A program made the translations under genes and the position numbers. From Oidiodendron maius Zn (taxonomy: Eukaryota; Ascomycota; Leotiomycetes; Myxotrichaceae), in contig KN832876.1 in assembly GCA_000827325.1 (NCBI GenBank), forward strand, positions 1,240,001 through 1,304,000: a DNA stretch of 64,000 nucleotides, read 5' to 3'. How positions within the stretch are numbered: the stretch's first letter is position 1; each line of letters opens with the position of its first letter. Below the pieces are notes generated by a model. The model ran no database searches and had not been told where the DNA came from. It was given only the letters and a program-made list of their open reading frames with translations. Below, one piece after another: positions 21,117 to 34,027 of this stretch.

Positions 21117-22700
21117 ATGGCCTATCCCGTGTACGCCTTAGCCCTTGCTGGCGTGACCCTATACTTCGTCGTTCGCGGTGCTGCGTCCTATGTTGCGGCG
21201 TATCGCTTCAAGAAAGCGCATGGCTGTAAGCCAGAGCGTAAATTGCCCCAGTCTGAACGCATACTAGGAGTCGGCAACTATCGTATCCAGCGGCAGGCAT
21301 TCAAGAATCATAGAATATTAATCATGGCCAAGGAAAGATTTCAGGCCAATGGCCCGACTTTCTCGAGTGTAACGTTAGGACTGAAATTCTTCCACACAAT
21401 CGACCCGGAAAATGTGAAGGCTCTCTTGGCCACAAACTTCGGCGATTTTGGCCTTGGAGTGAGATACAAGACATTTGGGCCTCTCTTGGGAAGGGGAATA
21501 TTCACAAGTGATGGGGTGGCCTGGGAACACTCGAGGGTAGGTATTCTATTTGATCCGTTATGAGAATGGTGAGGAGGAGCTGACGGGGAATATGTACAGG
21601 CTCTCGTTAGGCCAAGCTTCACCCGAACCCAAGTGGCAGACCTGGATACCTTTGAGGCTCATGTCAACCACCTCATCTCCAAGATCCCTAAAGACCGTTC
21701 GACCGTTGATTTACAGACCCTGTTTTTTCAATTGACGCTCGACTCTGCCACTGAGTTCCTGTTCGGCGAATCAGTAAACTCGCTGGGAAGCATGGAGGGA
21801 TCCGATCAGCACCGATTTGGCACTGCCTTCGATTATGCACAGTCAAAGATTGGCAACAGAGACCGTTTGGATTGGCTGACCTCCATCTTCGCGCGGTCGG
21901 AGTTCGATAGAGCGTGCACCTTCGTACATGCATTCGTCGATCAGATTGTGTACAGGGTTCTTGAGAAGACCAAGTCATATGATGCCGAGAAAGTTGACAG
22001 TTTTGATGAACCTGAGAGATATGTCTTCCTAGAGGAGGTTGCGAAGAGGACCAGAGATCCCAAACAGCTCCGCGACGAGAGTCTAAACATCCTCCTCGCA
22101 GGGCGTGATACCACGGCCAGCCTCCTCAGTCACACCTTCCACGTTCTCGCCCGACGACCGGATATCTTCAAGAAGCTCAAGGCCGAGGTGGATGAATTAG
22201 AAGGCAAGAAGCCTACATACGAGACCCTGAAGGGCATGAAGTACTTAAAGTATGTCCTCAATGAATCCCTCCGTATATACCCGGTGGTCCCTGGTAATGC
22301 ACGCTTCGCAAATAAGCCAACGACACTCCCCCGCGGAGGCGGCCCTGACGGAAACTCGCCGATATACATACCCAAGGGCGGCGTCGTCACGTACAATGTA
22401 GCCACAATGCACACCCGCAAAGATATTTACGGACCTGACGCGGATGAATTCCGTCCCGAGAGATGGGCTCCAGAGGAGGGACTCCGACCCGGATGGGGAT
22501 ACCTCCCGTTTAATGGTGGGCCACGCATCTGCGTTGGCCAGCAGTTTGCCTTGACAGAGGCAAGCTACACCATTGTACGGCTGCTACAGGAATTCGATGG
22601 TATTGAAAGTCGTGACGAGACTCCTTGGACGGAGAAACTCGCGTTGACCATGGCGATCCAAACCGGAGTCCAGGTATCGATGATGCCAAAGGCTACGTGA
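21117..22700 (+). CDS. Cytochrome P450, CYP52 clan (alkane/fatty-acid hydroxylase type)
   Basis: Exons 21117-21536 and 21600-22700 (intron 63 nt, GTAGGT..ACAG) give 506 residues. An N-terminal hydrophobic anchor (ALALAGVTLYFVV) points to the ER membrane. The I-helix reads AGRDTTA (about residue 306), the K-helix ESLR (about 361), and FRPERW precedes the heme loop FNGGPRICVG with the axial Cys near 450. The VGQQFALTEASY stretch after it is typical of CYP52-clan enzymes that hydroxylate n-alkane or fatty-acid chain ends. The substrate itself cannot be read from the sequence. It has no polyketide, NRPS or terpene gene beside it, so it is more likely primary lipid metabolism than a biosynthetic cluster. 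Confidence 0.93.
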
Positions 22701-23132
22701 ACGACATGACAAGATTTTGTCGACATACATACATTTATCTCGGAGCTAAAGCTTGGAGTTGGCGTGACCATCCCTTCTCACACATCTCTCTAGTGCGGTA
22801 CCTAATGAGAACGTATTTAAGCCTGTTATATACATAGTCTCGGCAATTGTACATAGCCGTATAGCTTGGCTATATTAACGTTGGATGATATCTAGGAATT
22901 GATTCGCTACTATTCTATGATAAATACAGTTCGTAAGGGTATCGCGAATTGACTGAGCAGTAAATTCTCTCCATTCTATCCCTATACCAGTCTTGTCCAA
23001 TGCCCAATACTGCAATACTAATTACAGATACCGGTACAAACTTAACCTGAGTATCACTAACCCTCAAACGCACCCCTCATTCCAATTTAACAATATTTTT
23101 ACAGACAGCATAAGCCTCGAAGGCGCCATCCC
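22701..23132. other. Convergent 3' intergenic region
   Basis: AT-rich 432 bp between the P450 and the LITAF gene. No feature seen. Confidence 0.5.
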
Positions 23133-23847
23133 TCAAACATGTTGTCCAGGCATCTTCATAAGCACAGGCGGCGCATACGCAACGACCTCCACCCTTCCGC
23201 TATTACGAGCAATCGCCAGCAGCTTCCTGCACGCCCCGCACCTGTGTTCGGTGTCATCACCCATGCCGGTGGCATATGGGACGAACGCCAGGCAGATACA
23301 AAGAAGGCAGCACAGCAAAGCGGTGATACTGTAGTAGGAATGCACATTAGTTATGCTGATTCTTCCCCCCTCTCTCTTCTTTTTTTCTGAAAAGGAAATA
23401 TGAAAGAGAAGGAAGTAAGGGATGAGAAGCCAAATAAAGAATAACATACTGGGTCGTCGAGCTATGTACGGGTTCCACAATGGTCAAGCCGCGCATGCCG
23501 CAAAAGGGACAGTCCACGGGAAGAGGCCGAGTTCCCAGGGAGTTCAACGGCGTGGCTACCGGATATGCCATTTGAGAAGTCCCACTGGGTGCCACCGCAG
23601 CAGCTTTATTGCCAGCTGCATTTGGCGTTCCGCCATAAACCACGTTCTGCGCCAGAGTCGCAGGATTTCCAACAGGCGGTAGTGGTGTTGCGGTGTCTGG
23701 GTTATGGCTCTGCGATGATGGGACATAGGGCGGCAGATCGGCTTCCATTGAGCTGATTACAGGCTGGTGTGCCGCCACGTTGGTGCTGGGTCCGGTACCT
23801 GCAGTTGTACCAGCGTTGATGGCTTGCGGGGAGGCCCAGTTTCCCAT
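23133..23847 (-). CDS. LITAF-domain (SIMPLE-like) membrane protein
   Basis: Exons 23847-23450 and 23328-23133 (intron 121 nt, GTATGT..ACAG) give 197 residues. Residues 1-105 are Pro/Ala/Thr-rich and contain LPPY, a possible WW-domain ligand. The LITAF domain follows: CPFCGMRG near residue 112, a hydrophobic stretch ITALLCCLLCICLAFVPY, then HRCGACR, which completes the paired CxxC zinc site around a membrane-inserted helix. LITAF proteins sit on the cytosolic face of late endosomes and lysosomes and bind ESCRT and Nedd4-type ligases in animals. The intron splits the domain, so neither exon alone shows the full zinc motif. Confidence 0.9.
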
Positions 23848-24458
23848 TGTTGCACAGAAGATCTTTTACTCTTGCAGCTTGGAAAGTAGAGAGGACTGAA
23901 GAATAATATATAAGGAGAGACATCGTGCTCCTAAATAGCAGCCTGGAGTGTTGGAATATTGGAATGTTGGAATGTTTGTTACAACTTGCAAGGGCCGCTT
24001 GTCTGCATCAATACGGATGGACTGCTCCTGTTGTGTACGTAAGGCTTGCCAACACGGGCTATCAGTGGCAAGCCACGGCTAACTGTAAGGCTGAAAATGC
24101 GCCTAGAACGCAGCTGCGTCCATTGATTTTCCCTGCGCCTTGTTGGACTCGAGGCGTATTTGCTTGAGGCTATGTACCGTCAATGCAATAACCTCGAGTG
24201 TTGGTGTACATCACATATGTTGCGGAGACAAAAATATAACTTTGCAAGTGAAGTGCATCTGGGCTCAGAGTGAACTCGTATTGCTATGGTCGCGCGGAAT
24301 TAAGGACAGCAGATATCAAAGAGGATTGGGAGAACCCCCAAAAGTCATCATCATGCGCAGCGTTTATTTCATATCGCTAGCCCGCAAATCCACAGGTGAC
24401 GCCACGCCTACCCAATAATTTCTTCAAGCCAGAAGCCGCTAGATTATTTCATATTTTG
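23848..24458. other. Upstream of LITAF gene, downstream of slm1-like gene
   Basis: 611 bp. It contains three tandem 9-bp units (23951-23977) and otherwise nothing I recognise. Confidence 0.5.
23951..23977. repeat. Three tandem 9-bp TTGGAATRT units
   Basis: TTGGAATAT then TTGGAATGT twice, back to back, about 105 bp upstream of the LITAF start codon. GGAAT-type repeats could bind a factor, but none can be named. Confidence 0.6.
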
Positions 24459-26113
24459 CTATTTGCCCTTGGTCGGTGTTGCTGCCACCGGACTGGCAAC
24501 TGTGGGCTGCTCAGTCACTCCCGACGTCTGGATCCGAGCTGGTGGAGCAGCACCTCCCTTGGTACCCACGATAAGACGATGCTGTGAGATAGGGTACGTC
24601 GGCGAAGGCGGTCGCCCGTTGGGGTCCAGGGATTTGGGTACAAACTCCGGCTCATCGTCATAAATAGCTGGTTGGGAAGACCCAGAGGCGGTCCGTTTCT
24701 CCGTGGCCTCCCCTCCGCCAATGCCTGGACCGGCTCCTGCTACAGATCGAATGACCTCAAACCATTTCAGTGCATCTTCCGCAGTAGGTGCCTTAAACTG
24801 GATCTCTGCGTTCCCCGATAGCTTGCTACCAAAGCCACCGCTGACGTCTCTCCCCCTAACGTTAAACTTATCGCCATTCGTGATACCAATAGTGGCTTCT
24901 GGAAGGTAGATGGACAACTCTGGCGTAGGGTCTCTCCGATAGTTGTCAGTGTCCTTGAACTCGTGCAAGAACTTCGACGAGGTAACTGCGTAATGGCCAG
25001 CGGTAAATCCGCTCAGGCTCAGCTTATTACGAGATTTGCGCTCTAAGGTTCCTTCTATCAAGGGCTTGGTGCTCCGGTGATTTTGATTGGGGAACTCGAC
25101 AGCGTCTATGGAACGATCTGGCGTTTCCGGGTGGATGAGCATATGACCGCTGCGCTCAATGAACTTCTGCCACTCGAAGTCGGGCATGATCTGTTGCCCT
25201 TGGCCTATCATGTCCGCATAGATGAGTTGGGTCTTCTGGGCTTGACCGGCCATAAACTCGTTGAAAAAGACCATTGCTTGTTGGATGACCTCAATTACAT
25301 GGCCTTCGAATTGTACAAAGTTATTCTGTACCGAGATGAGATCATTCTTGTGGTTGTTCTCCTCGAGGATCTGCTTGTTTAGACGGTGATGGATGCCTCT
25401 GTGTACCACATATGGATCGTGGAGAGCCTCCATCCTGCCGCCAGCAGAATCATGACTGGCAGTCTGTTGTCCGAGCAGCTCAATGTGCCGCTGGGTCAGG
25501 TTACGAGCTTTCTCGACCTCTTTCGCGCTTTTCACGGCACCAGCTTGTAGCTCCTTGGCTTTATTCTTGATCTCTTTGTGCAGGCGGTCAAGGATAGGGA
25601 GAACGTTGGTCTTGAGGTTCCGCTCGGTTTCTACGTGGGAATTTGTCAAGCCCTAACAGTGGTTAGTCGCAATCTCGCGCAAGGCCAAATTGCCCTACCT
25701 GTGTGTTTGATCTCAGATTCTCAAACATCGCCGCAACACCTCCCAAGCTTTGGTCGAAGTGGTGGCCTTCTCTCAAGGGGTTTTGGATTGCCTATGACGG
25801 TCAGTTTGCTTTTCGATGCTAAATTTCCAGCTGCTGACCTTGAAGACCTTCTCATATTCCTTAGCAGTGGCCCTATGCAACCTTTCTGTTGCGCCTACGT
25901 ACTCCTCCAGATATCCAACTGCATGCTTCCAGGCCTGCAGGCGTTCTGCTAGAAGGCCCGATGCCTGTTCGCACACACGTCTATTAGCATGCGCGTCAAA
26001 ATAGTAGTATCATAGGTTGCCGAGCTTACGTCGTTGGGGTCGGAAGAAGGCACTGCGGTATCGCTCGAGCCAGAGGCTTGCCGGATGGGCATCTCAACCG
26101 CCTTTTCCGCCAT
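24459..26113 (-). CDS. slm1: Slm1/Slm2-like F-BAR and PH domain protein
   Basis: Exons 26113-26030, 25964-25839, 25791-25699 and 25652-24459 (introns 65, 47 and 46 nt, all phase 0) give 498 residues. Residues about 30-270 are a long helical F-BAR-like region (AWKHAVGYLEEYVGATERLH, KNKAKELQAGAVKSAKEVEK). Residues about 300-400 form a PH domain (GTLERKSRNKLSLSGFTAGHYAVT to EDALKWFEVIRSV, broken here for length). The C-terminus is Pro/Ser-rich. Yeast Slm1/2 bind PtdIns(4,5)P2 at eisosomes and are TORC2 effectors in actin and sphingolipid control. The nearby lcb3 gene also belongs to sphingolipid control, but 12 kb away and with no visible link. Confidence 0.92.
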
Positions 26114-27089
26114 ATTGTGGTGCGCCTAGGTAATGTGTTAAAAATGCAGTCCAGAGCATGAGGCCCGCGATCGGTATATGAGAGAGTTGAGCACCGTCAC
26201 ACCTACAGCGGGGTTACGAGTTCAGGAGCCGCTGCGCTTCCTTGCGGATGTTCGGAAATCCCTGTGGATCGAGTCGCAAGGGTCCCGGGCAAAGGAGATC
26301 TGAGTGCGCCCCTACTGTGGGAGAAGGAACAATGAGAACCGCCCAGAGAATATAATAATCTCTGGGATTTGCGACAGGGGGGGAAGTGAAGATATACTTC
26401 CCACTGAGCTCATGGCCCCATTTATCGGCACATCGGGGACTCGCTAGAATGGGAGATTGATTCCTTACCCGAATGGGAAATCCCACCCGCTTCCCTCTTT
26501 TCTGATTTCTGGGAGAAAAGGGACTTTTGTCTTGGATCTATGACGTCGCCGGTTAGCGGGTACCTTTTTTATTTCCTGCTTCTCCTAAAGGAGACCGAAT
26601 GGTGAATACTGTACCCCTTTTCCTGGTGATGACATCAGGGGCGCCTTGATTTGCTGCACACATCTCGAAGCGGTGTAGAACGTAACTCTGCACAGCCTCA
26701 ATTCTAGCACGAAATAATAGCAGAAGGCACATCAGTCTGATAACAGACCGATCCCTCGAGAAAGCCCCTTCTAAGCCCGTGTACGGATCCTATTCGGCAA
26801 AGGGCAAAAATCACCCACTCTGTTGTCTTTTCTGTTCCTTCCGCTGCTCACGCGGAACCATCTCTCCCACTCTCTTCCTTCGCAGCATAAAATCCTCCAA
26901 ATATTCCTAAAACCGAAGTCATCTAATAAGGAGCATGAGCTCCCAGTTGGCTCGAACATGTAGGCACCTGCAAATTCAATGATGTGACTCTTTTGTGGGA
27001 ATCCATGCGTTGTGGCAACAGAAATATTCCTCAACTAAGAAGGTTTGATACATATCTAGGACTACTCGGACATAGGACAATCCTTAGCA
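26114..27089. other. Upstream region of slm1-like gene
   Basis: 976 bp holding the slm1-like promoter and the 3' flank of the rhamnosidase gene. No supported gene. Confidence 0.5.
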
Positions 27090-29301
27090 TTAGCTAACCA
27101 CAATCTGATGGCTCCCTCCCTGTGCATTCAGAGTCACGCCAGCTCCTACAGTCTCAGCCAGCGTGCTTGCTGAGACGAGTTTCCCATCAATAGAGATTCT
27201 CGGCGCCTTGCCAGCAAATGGAGATGGCAAGACAACCTGTCCTGTGGTTCCTCTCGGGACGCTGTACTCCAGGATGTATCCCGTTCTTGTCAGCTTCCAG
27301 CTGGCCTGGTACTTCCCCAAACTCGTCGTAAACCCTCCTTCCACACTGGTCAAGTCTCCAAATTGGGGTGCCAGTTGCCAAGTCTCCCCAGCAGGACTTA
27401 GAATACTGAGACCTAAAATATATGTTGTGAGGCTTGACGTAGGGCCTGAGCTCCACCCGTGAGAATGGGACACATAGCTAGCGTCATAATCGTACCCTCT
27501 AGAGGAGCGGTATCCAAAGGTCGCATTCTGTAGGTAGCCTTCGATTACCGTGGATTGGGTTCCGTTGGGATTATTGATATACCAACCCCAGCTTCGCCGT
27601 ATTAGATCCAGGGCGCGATCTGCATTACCGATTGAGAAGTGGGCAGCGATTTCGAAGCTGGATATGAAAGGGGATATGTTTCCTGGAAGTTCCGGTGAGA
27701 TCGCACCGATTGGGCCCCAGTTTTTCACCAGGTTGCTGGATATGCTCTGAGATTTTGTCAATGAATCAACCACATCAAAGAGGACGGCCATGCTGTTTGC
27801 ATCTTGGGGGTGGAGTTCAGTGGCCGTGGCATTGTCTTTGAATGCGCCATATGAATCATCCCAGCAATAGGCATTGATTGCTGTCCGCAAGGCGGCTGAG
27901 CGATCTGTCCAAGTCTGGCGGAGGTTTGTAGTATCCCCAACCCATACGGATAGATCCGCTCCTGTAAGCAGAGTGCGGTAAAGTCTATAAGTGTTATTAG
28001 ATTGTTCTTTGCATGAAGGACAGTACCTACATCATATTCGCCTCACTATTATTGAAACCTTGCTGCCAACGAGCCCAATCTCTTATTCCGGTGACGTTAA
28101 GAAGACCACTGGGACCCACCTTTCCATATATGAAGTCCATTGCCTTCAAGTATTTGGCCCAGTTCTCTTGCAAAAATGCTGTGTCGTTGGTGTACAGAAC
28201 ATAGTTGTACGTGCCAATCATGGACCACATATGGTAAGTGTCTGACCCTTGCTGAAGCAAAGGCGGACCAGCCTCCGGAAAGGCGCCAGTGGTGGGGTTC
28301 TGGTTGTTGTACATTGTTTGAAGGGCGTTCTTCACACTGGATAAGTCTCCAAGGCTGGCGAAGGCAGTCCCAACTGCAATACCCATGTCTGGACAGAGTC
28401 AGTCGTTGGCTCATGAAGGATCTGGATCAGAATATATTGACCTCCGGGCCACACAGCCCTGTCTCGCTTTGCGCCATCAACGATAATTGTATCACCAGGT
28501 CCAAGATCCCCGTCATTTGCCCACCCTGTGTGAACAAATGGGACTCGTCTCCCAGTATTTACAGGTACGCAATTAGTCTGAATGGTGTATGCTCCACTAT
28601 ACCAAATCCTATTGAGCAATGGGTCGTTACTATGAAAGTAACCCTGATAAGCTCTCAGGTTAGACCATGTGGGTTGGAAATCCAGATCAAGGGATATGTC
28701 ACTGATTTCGACCTTTGCCTTCGAGTCAGTGATCAAGAATAACGTCATGTAGCGAAACCCTCCCCGCAAAGATGAATCGGGCATCTGATAAGCTCCTTTA
28801 CCTGCCGAAGTGAAGTTGGCATAGATTGCGCCGTCTGGTCCTACGAATTCGCCGTTTGAGGAATCTGACCATTCGCCAATCCAATTTTTAGCTTCTGTAA
28901 AAGCAATACCTACAGCACCTGGCCCTGTGGCGGAATATTCGAAGCTGATCAAGCCGCCAACCTCGACGCCAAAGTCAAATACGAGTTGTGAGCCGTTTGC
29001 CGATAATTGGGCATTCCCGCGGTATGGGGAGAGGACCGCCCCATTATGGGCAGATAGAATGGACTTTGGGGCAACGGTGCGACTCGAGGGCGCATATATG
29101 TTAGATTCCCACGCTCCTGGAAATGCTGTATCCAATGGACCAGTGCAAGTTGTGTTTCTGGAACTATGCGTTAGCAGAAATCTGTGGAAAGTGCAAAATT
29201 ACGATTTCTGGAATGGCGTACTTCCAACAAGAATGGGCGATACCGCTCCCTATAAATTGCGATGTCACAAGGGCACGGAGCAAGATATCACGGATCATCA
29301 T
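27090..29301 (-). CDS. Secreted alpha-L-rhamnosidase (GH78-type)
   Basis: Exons 29301-29222, 29157-28442, 28388-28031 and 27984-27090 (introns 64, 53 and 46 nt) give 682 residues. The first exon starts MMIRDILLRALVTSQFIGSG and encodes a probable signal peptide, followed by SCWKNTTC and CTGPLDTAFPGAWESNIYAP. A beta-sandwich N-terminal region leads into the (alpha/alpha)6 catalytic barrel with DGAKRDRAVWPGDMGIAV, the GH78 pattern with catalytic-site acidic residues. Many NxT/NxS sites fit an extracellular glycoprotein. Its role would be removal of terminal rhamnose from plant pectin or flavonoid glycosides. The WPGD signature is completed only by splicing. Start was chosen because it is the only ATG that yields a secretion signal. 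Confidence 0.92.
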
Positions 29302-30994
29302 AGTGAAGCTCAACTGAATGGCCACACTGAAAAGAAAGTTGGGAACACTGGTGATGTAAATAATTGGGCATGGCTATTTGCATATAAGTATATTGCAAGA
29401 AAAGTAATTGACATTTCCCAAATGACTTGTTGGGCTCGGTATACACATAGACCGAAAGTAAAAATTAATCCGCGGCCGGGAAATATTGCAAAATAGAGTT
29501 GCTGCAGGATGACTCTCGCAAGTGCGGGGAAAATTCATCGAAAGCAACGAGATCTCGCAATCTTGGCTAAAGACTATCGGCCATAAATAAGATATTATAA
29601 ATATTGCAGCATCAAGAAGCATCAATTCCTACCGAACTCCTCATCTTCTAGGAAGAAGGGGCGCGCCGAGCGCTTGTGCGGAACACAACGCGTCGCTATA
29701 GATGTAACCAGGTAAGCTCAGTAGTACACAAATGGGCAGAGAAGAATGCCACATACTACTGAAACATCCTGATATTCAAGGCAGTACGAATCACCGCTCC
29801 TCTGTTAAACGAGTCGCCCACGCCATGGTTGAAGGTTTTTGTTTATCGTGAATCGTGTGGCTTGTGGACAGAAACAAGGATATGGCTTACTCGGCAACGC
29901 TGGAAACAAACACCTGCACTTGTCAGGGCATTCCCGGGGAATCTAGGCGGATTTGGACTGTTCACTCAGGAAGAAGCCCCTCTGACTTAGATGCGTATTG
30001 AAGCATATATGGTCCAGGCAAATATATAGTGAGGATCAGGAGAGGGAAGGGAAGGGAAACATAGCTCTCGCGGTAAGTCGATGCCGCTGCATGATTGGCC
30101 CTGCTGGGACAGCAGCGGGCGACCAATCTACCCCGCGAGGGGCTGGGCGTTTGATCCTTCGAAACAAACTCCTCCTTGGAAGCAGTGCTGCCTCTCAGGA
30201 ACTCCAAGTCCAAGTAGGAAGGTCAGTTGGTGGATTCGGCGCTAAACCTCCACGCGGACGCATAGGGGCAGTGGGCCCGGCCTGACTAGGAGCACGTCCG
30301 AGTACGTAGGTACTGTAGCGACTAGAGGATGAGAACCTTAAACCAGGGCCGATTTTGGCGCTTAGGGATGCTGAACAAGGCACTGTCAGCTCTCCAGCCT
30401 CCCTACGGAGTGAGGACCTTCTGGGCCTCTGCCAGCCACCACGTACATACCTGAAGGCGGTGATGTTGGTCCGACTCAGCCAGTCTCAAGAGAGAGAGCG
30501 AAAAGGGGCGGGAGGGCGTAGGGAAGAGCAGAACCTCCCGACGGTCGAAGCTCCAGAGCGACCAGCATCTCGGTGAGGCCGCATTTCTTCTCGTAGAGCT
30601 ATCTAGTTGTGTGGGCTGGCCGGAGGGTTTATTGCATTTGTATGCGCCCCAGTTCTAAAGACGGACACCCGGACATCCATTCTATGGTCGACTACGGAAA
30701 CTCCTCGCTAACCCCAAATCGGCCATTGTCCTGAATGCCCACTCCAAAATCAAAGACCTCCCTTCACCCCAAACTACCTGCTGTCACTTACATCTCTTCG
30801 AATCTGCCATGCGCCAACGACATTCACCTATCTGACGCCCGTATTCCCTCCCATCCTATCCTTATTCGCACGACCACAGCCCGCCGACCGCCCACCCCCG
30901 ATGAAATCACCGCTCCACGACCTCATCGAGCATACGGTGCTATTTCCATCTCAGCAAGGGGTCCATCTGTTGGAACCCAGTTGCTCGAGTCTCC
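29302..30994. other. 1.7 kb divergent upstream region, rhamnosidase and zds1-like gene
   Basis: Holds promoters for both genes. AT-rich next to the rhamnosidase and GC-richer from about 30050. Open frames at 29998-30285 and 30735-30998 have no family pattern. The last 150 bp before 30995 are pyrimidine-rich, as expected of a fungal leader. Confidence 0.5.
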
Positions 30995-33900
30995 ATGAGG
31001 GTATGTAGTGCAGCCCGTCACTCTGTCCCACACAACACAGTCCCTGGGTCGAATCTGCTCGTTGCCCTCTGGCTGTCTGGCGCTCTAGGCGCAGCTCCAC
31101 GTGAGCAGACTGCCTGCCGCATTAGATATGCGTGACCCTGCTTCCTGACTGCCCAGATCTTTTGCTGACCTTTTGTTCTCCTTCTGCAGACCTCATCTAG
31201 ACCTCGGGAGATTGGGGGGAGCTTTGCTTCGAGACGAGGCCATGGCGCTCAACTGTCGATAAGTGATACCAACCACCATGTCACTGAAGCGATCGGAGAC
31301 ATGTATGGCGATGATGATTATTCGAGACGCGAGTCCCGACCTTTGAGTTTTATTACATCCCCACTGCAAGAGTCTTTAGAGGATGGTGGCTCGTACTTCG
31401 AGTCGAGTAGAGGCTCTAGGCGACCTTTAGCAACAAACAACGGGAATACTGGAAAGAAGACACCGACTTCACCTGGCACCTTATCAAGTCCGAGAAACAA
31501 CTCCTTCGATACTGGTCCGCTATCACCCTCGTCCTTGTCTGTGCGAGAGCATAATGCATCAGATACCGCAAATACTAAGTTTCCACTTAGCGATATGGAT
31601 TATGAATCAAACCCAAATGCGATTGCGCAAGAGCTCAACAACCTGCAGGCTCTGCGCCGTATGTCCATGGATGTTGGGAGCATGAGCGATCCTGATTTAC
31701 CTCCATTTCAGGGGTTGTCTGTGATGCCATCGGTGGCACCGACCGGTGATGATAATGAAGATGACCCTTCGAGACTCTTCTGGGTTCCGGCCAGAGTACA
31801 TCCTGAGCTTGCGCCGATGGAATTTAAGACATTTTTAGAAAACAGAGTGCAATCAATAAAACGCAGATCCGGCGAACAAGATTCACTATCTCCTGACGGT
31901 ATAGAGCGAAGTGGGTCTGGGTCAAGTCTCAGAAGGAAGAAATCAATGTTATCGCGGCAGATTGACAACGATGGGGGTCGTGGTGCTGTTGGATATGAGG
32001 ATGGCGCAGAACAACTAGAGAGGAAGAAGTCGCAAGCTAGTCAATCTCAGGAGCTGAAAATCGCCGACTTGCAGGAGTTTGATGCATTGGTACGAGATCC
32101 GACAAAGGCTATGCGGAAGTTGTCGCTGGATGCAACCAGACATCAAACTCCTGCGGGAGAAGACGCCTCGGCCGAAGACATGCCAATACTACCTCAGGCG
32201 CCCGGAATAGGATTACGGAGATCCACGCGGACGACTTACAGGAAGGGCAGTTTGAGGAAAGGAGAAAGGGTGCCATTCTCCAAGAGAGCCGGGTCAATTC
32301 GAGGTGCAGAAACTGACGGAGACGAAGCTAGACCATTATCGCCTGTTGATGGCCGTCCGTCAATTGGACATCCTCTGGCAAAAACTCAATCGGATCCAAG
32401 TACGTCTGAAGGCTTCTCACGATCAAATCTCCCGCACCGTATGCAGAGCCTCATACAAAACCCTACCTCATCCAGCTCCGAAAGTACATCCATTGATGGC
32501 AAAGACAGAATAGTTGACCAACTGGTAAAACTATCCGCTGAGGAATCTCTTGTTCAGTCTCCTCAACCAGGTATGCTCGCAAAAAGCCATACCTTTCCAA
32601 GAATCGAGGCTCCGGTCCCACGAATTGTAGAAACCCCGCCCCAGGCTGAGGAACCTTCCGAATCGACAACCCCAAAGCAAGGCTACCAGTTCCCGGAGAG
32701 GTCATCGTCACAAACCACCCCCGCATTAGTTCAGCCACAGCCTGTCCCCGAACCTCCTGCGCGCTCAAGCAGACGACCGACGTTGGATCGCCATGGCCCA
32801 TCTAATGCACAACCCATTCCTAGGATTTCTGCGCCCAGTAAGACCTTGAACGATATGGTCCAGAACCCGTCGCCACTCCCTGGAAGTAGTGCAAGAACCG
32901 ATGCTCTCACCTTCATTCCTACCTTCGAGGAAAGGAAGCCCGAAAAAAAATCGAAGAAAGAGAAGGATGACTCAGAAGGTTCGAGTTCGAGAAAGCCAAG
33001 TTGGGGTTGGTTCAAAGGTGGCGATGAGAAAGAAAAGAAGGACAAGAAAAAGGATGATGATCACAAAGATAGTAAGAGAGGAAAGGCTAAGACGTCTTTG
33101 GAAAAAGGTCACGACAACGCCCGCCTAGACGTGCTGCAGTCCACAATGGATACAGCTGTTCCTCGTGGACGTGAGAGCTTGTTACTCGACCGGGACAGCG
33201 TCGATAGTAAGCTACAAGAAGAGAGAAAGAAAGAGAGCTCCCGAAAGTCCGGAGGTGAGAGCAAGAAGGAGAGAGACGGGATCTTCTCATCTTTTTTTAG
33301 CAGCAGCAAGAAGAAAGGGGATCGTGATTCTGGCGGGAAGAAAGGAAGTTCCCTCCGAACGTTGTCGCCAGATCCATCTTATCGTCAGCTAAAGCCTGAC
33401 GTCGATTACAATTGGACTAGATTCTCAATACTTGAGGAAAGGGCTATATACAGGATGGCTCACATTAAGCTGGCCAACCCACGGCGAGCGCTATATAGCC
33501 AAGTCCTTCTAAGTAACTTCATGTACTCATATTTGGCCAAAGTCCAGCAGATGCACCCTCAAATGCAGATCCCTCAATCCGCTCTGCAAAAGAAACAGGA
33601 AGCAGAAAGACGACAGCGGGAGCAGGAACAACAATATCTCGAAGAGCAGCAGCAGCAGCAGCAACGTCAAGATACGGGAGAACCTTATCACTATGACTAC
33701 CATCAAGTGGGTTTCTTTCAATGATGTGGACGGAATTTGGCTAACTCTTCCCAGGGTATCACACAATATGCCGAGACACAGCAGAATTCGGATCCCGAAG
33801 GTGTCCATTATGTGGATGATTCCCAAATCTATGACTATGACCACCAAGATGAAGATACTTCTCATGGTCATGGCCGACCTCAGTCACGGGCTGCTCAGCA

Positions 33901-34027
33901 CAATGCGGAGAACGGGTATGTGGAGCAAAGTCATCAATATGGGCGGCATGTGGAGGGATATCATCAGTACGGGCACGCCCAACTGCATGGCCATGTGGAC
34001 AACGATGAAGACGATGATATGTGGTGA
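30995..34027 (+). CDS. zds1: Zds1-family protein
   Basis: Proposed exons 30995-31000, 31190-33706 and 33755-34027 give 931 residues. The first exon codes only Met-Arg (ATGAGG|GTATGT, 189-nt intron ending CTGCAG). It is proposed because exon 2 stays open and family-like upstream of Met 31301 (GAQLSISDTNHHVTEAIGD) but has no ATG there. A start at 31301 would lose 39 residues. Most of the protein is disordered and Ser/Pro/Lys-rich, with poly-Lys patches. The Zds C-terminal domain lies near residue 735-795 (YNWTRFSILEERAIYRMAHI, ANPRRALYSQVLLSNFMYSY). A polyQ run from a CAG repeat (about 33644-33665) and a His/Asp/Tyr-rich tail follow. Zds1/2 in yeast control PP2A-Cdc55 in mitotic entry and exit and in polarity. 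Confidence 0.88.
33644..33665 (+). repeat. CAG/CAA trinucleotide run (polyQ)
   Basis: Coding repeat giving a run of Gln in the zds1-like protein just after the Zds domain. Likely length-variable among strains. Confidence 0.75.

Noticed and set aside
20982-22700. P450 as part of a secondary-metabolite cluster
   Set aside because: No polyketide synthase, NRPS, terpene cyclase, prenyltransferase or pathway regulator nearby. The P450 type is the alkane/fatty-acid hydroxylase clan.
28140-29496. Two plus-strand open frames of 200 and 189 codons
   Set aside because: Antisense to rhamnosidase exons that are clearly coding; translations look random.
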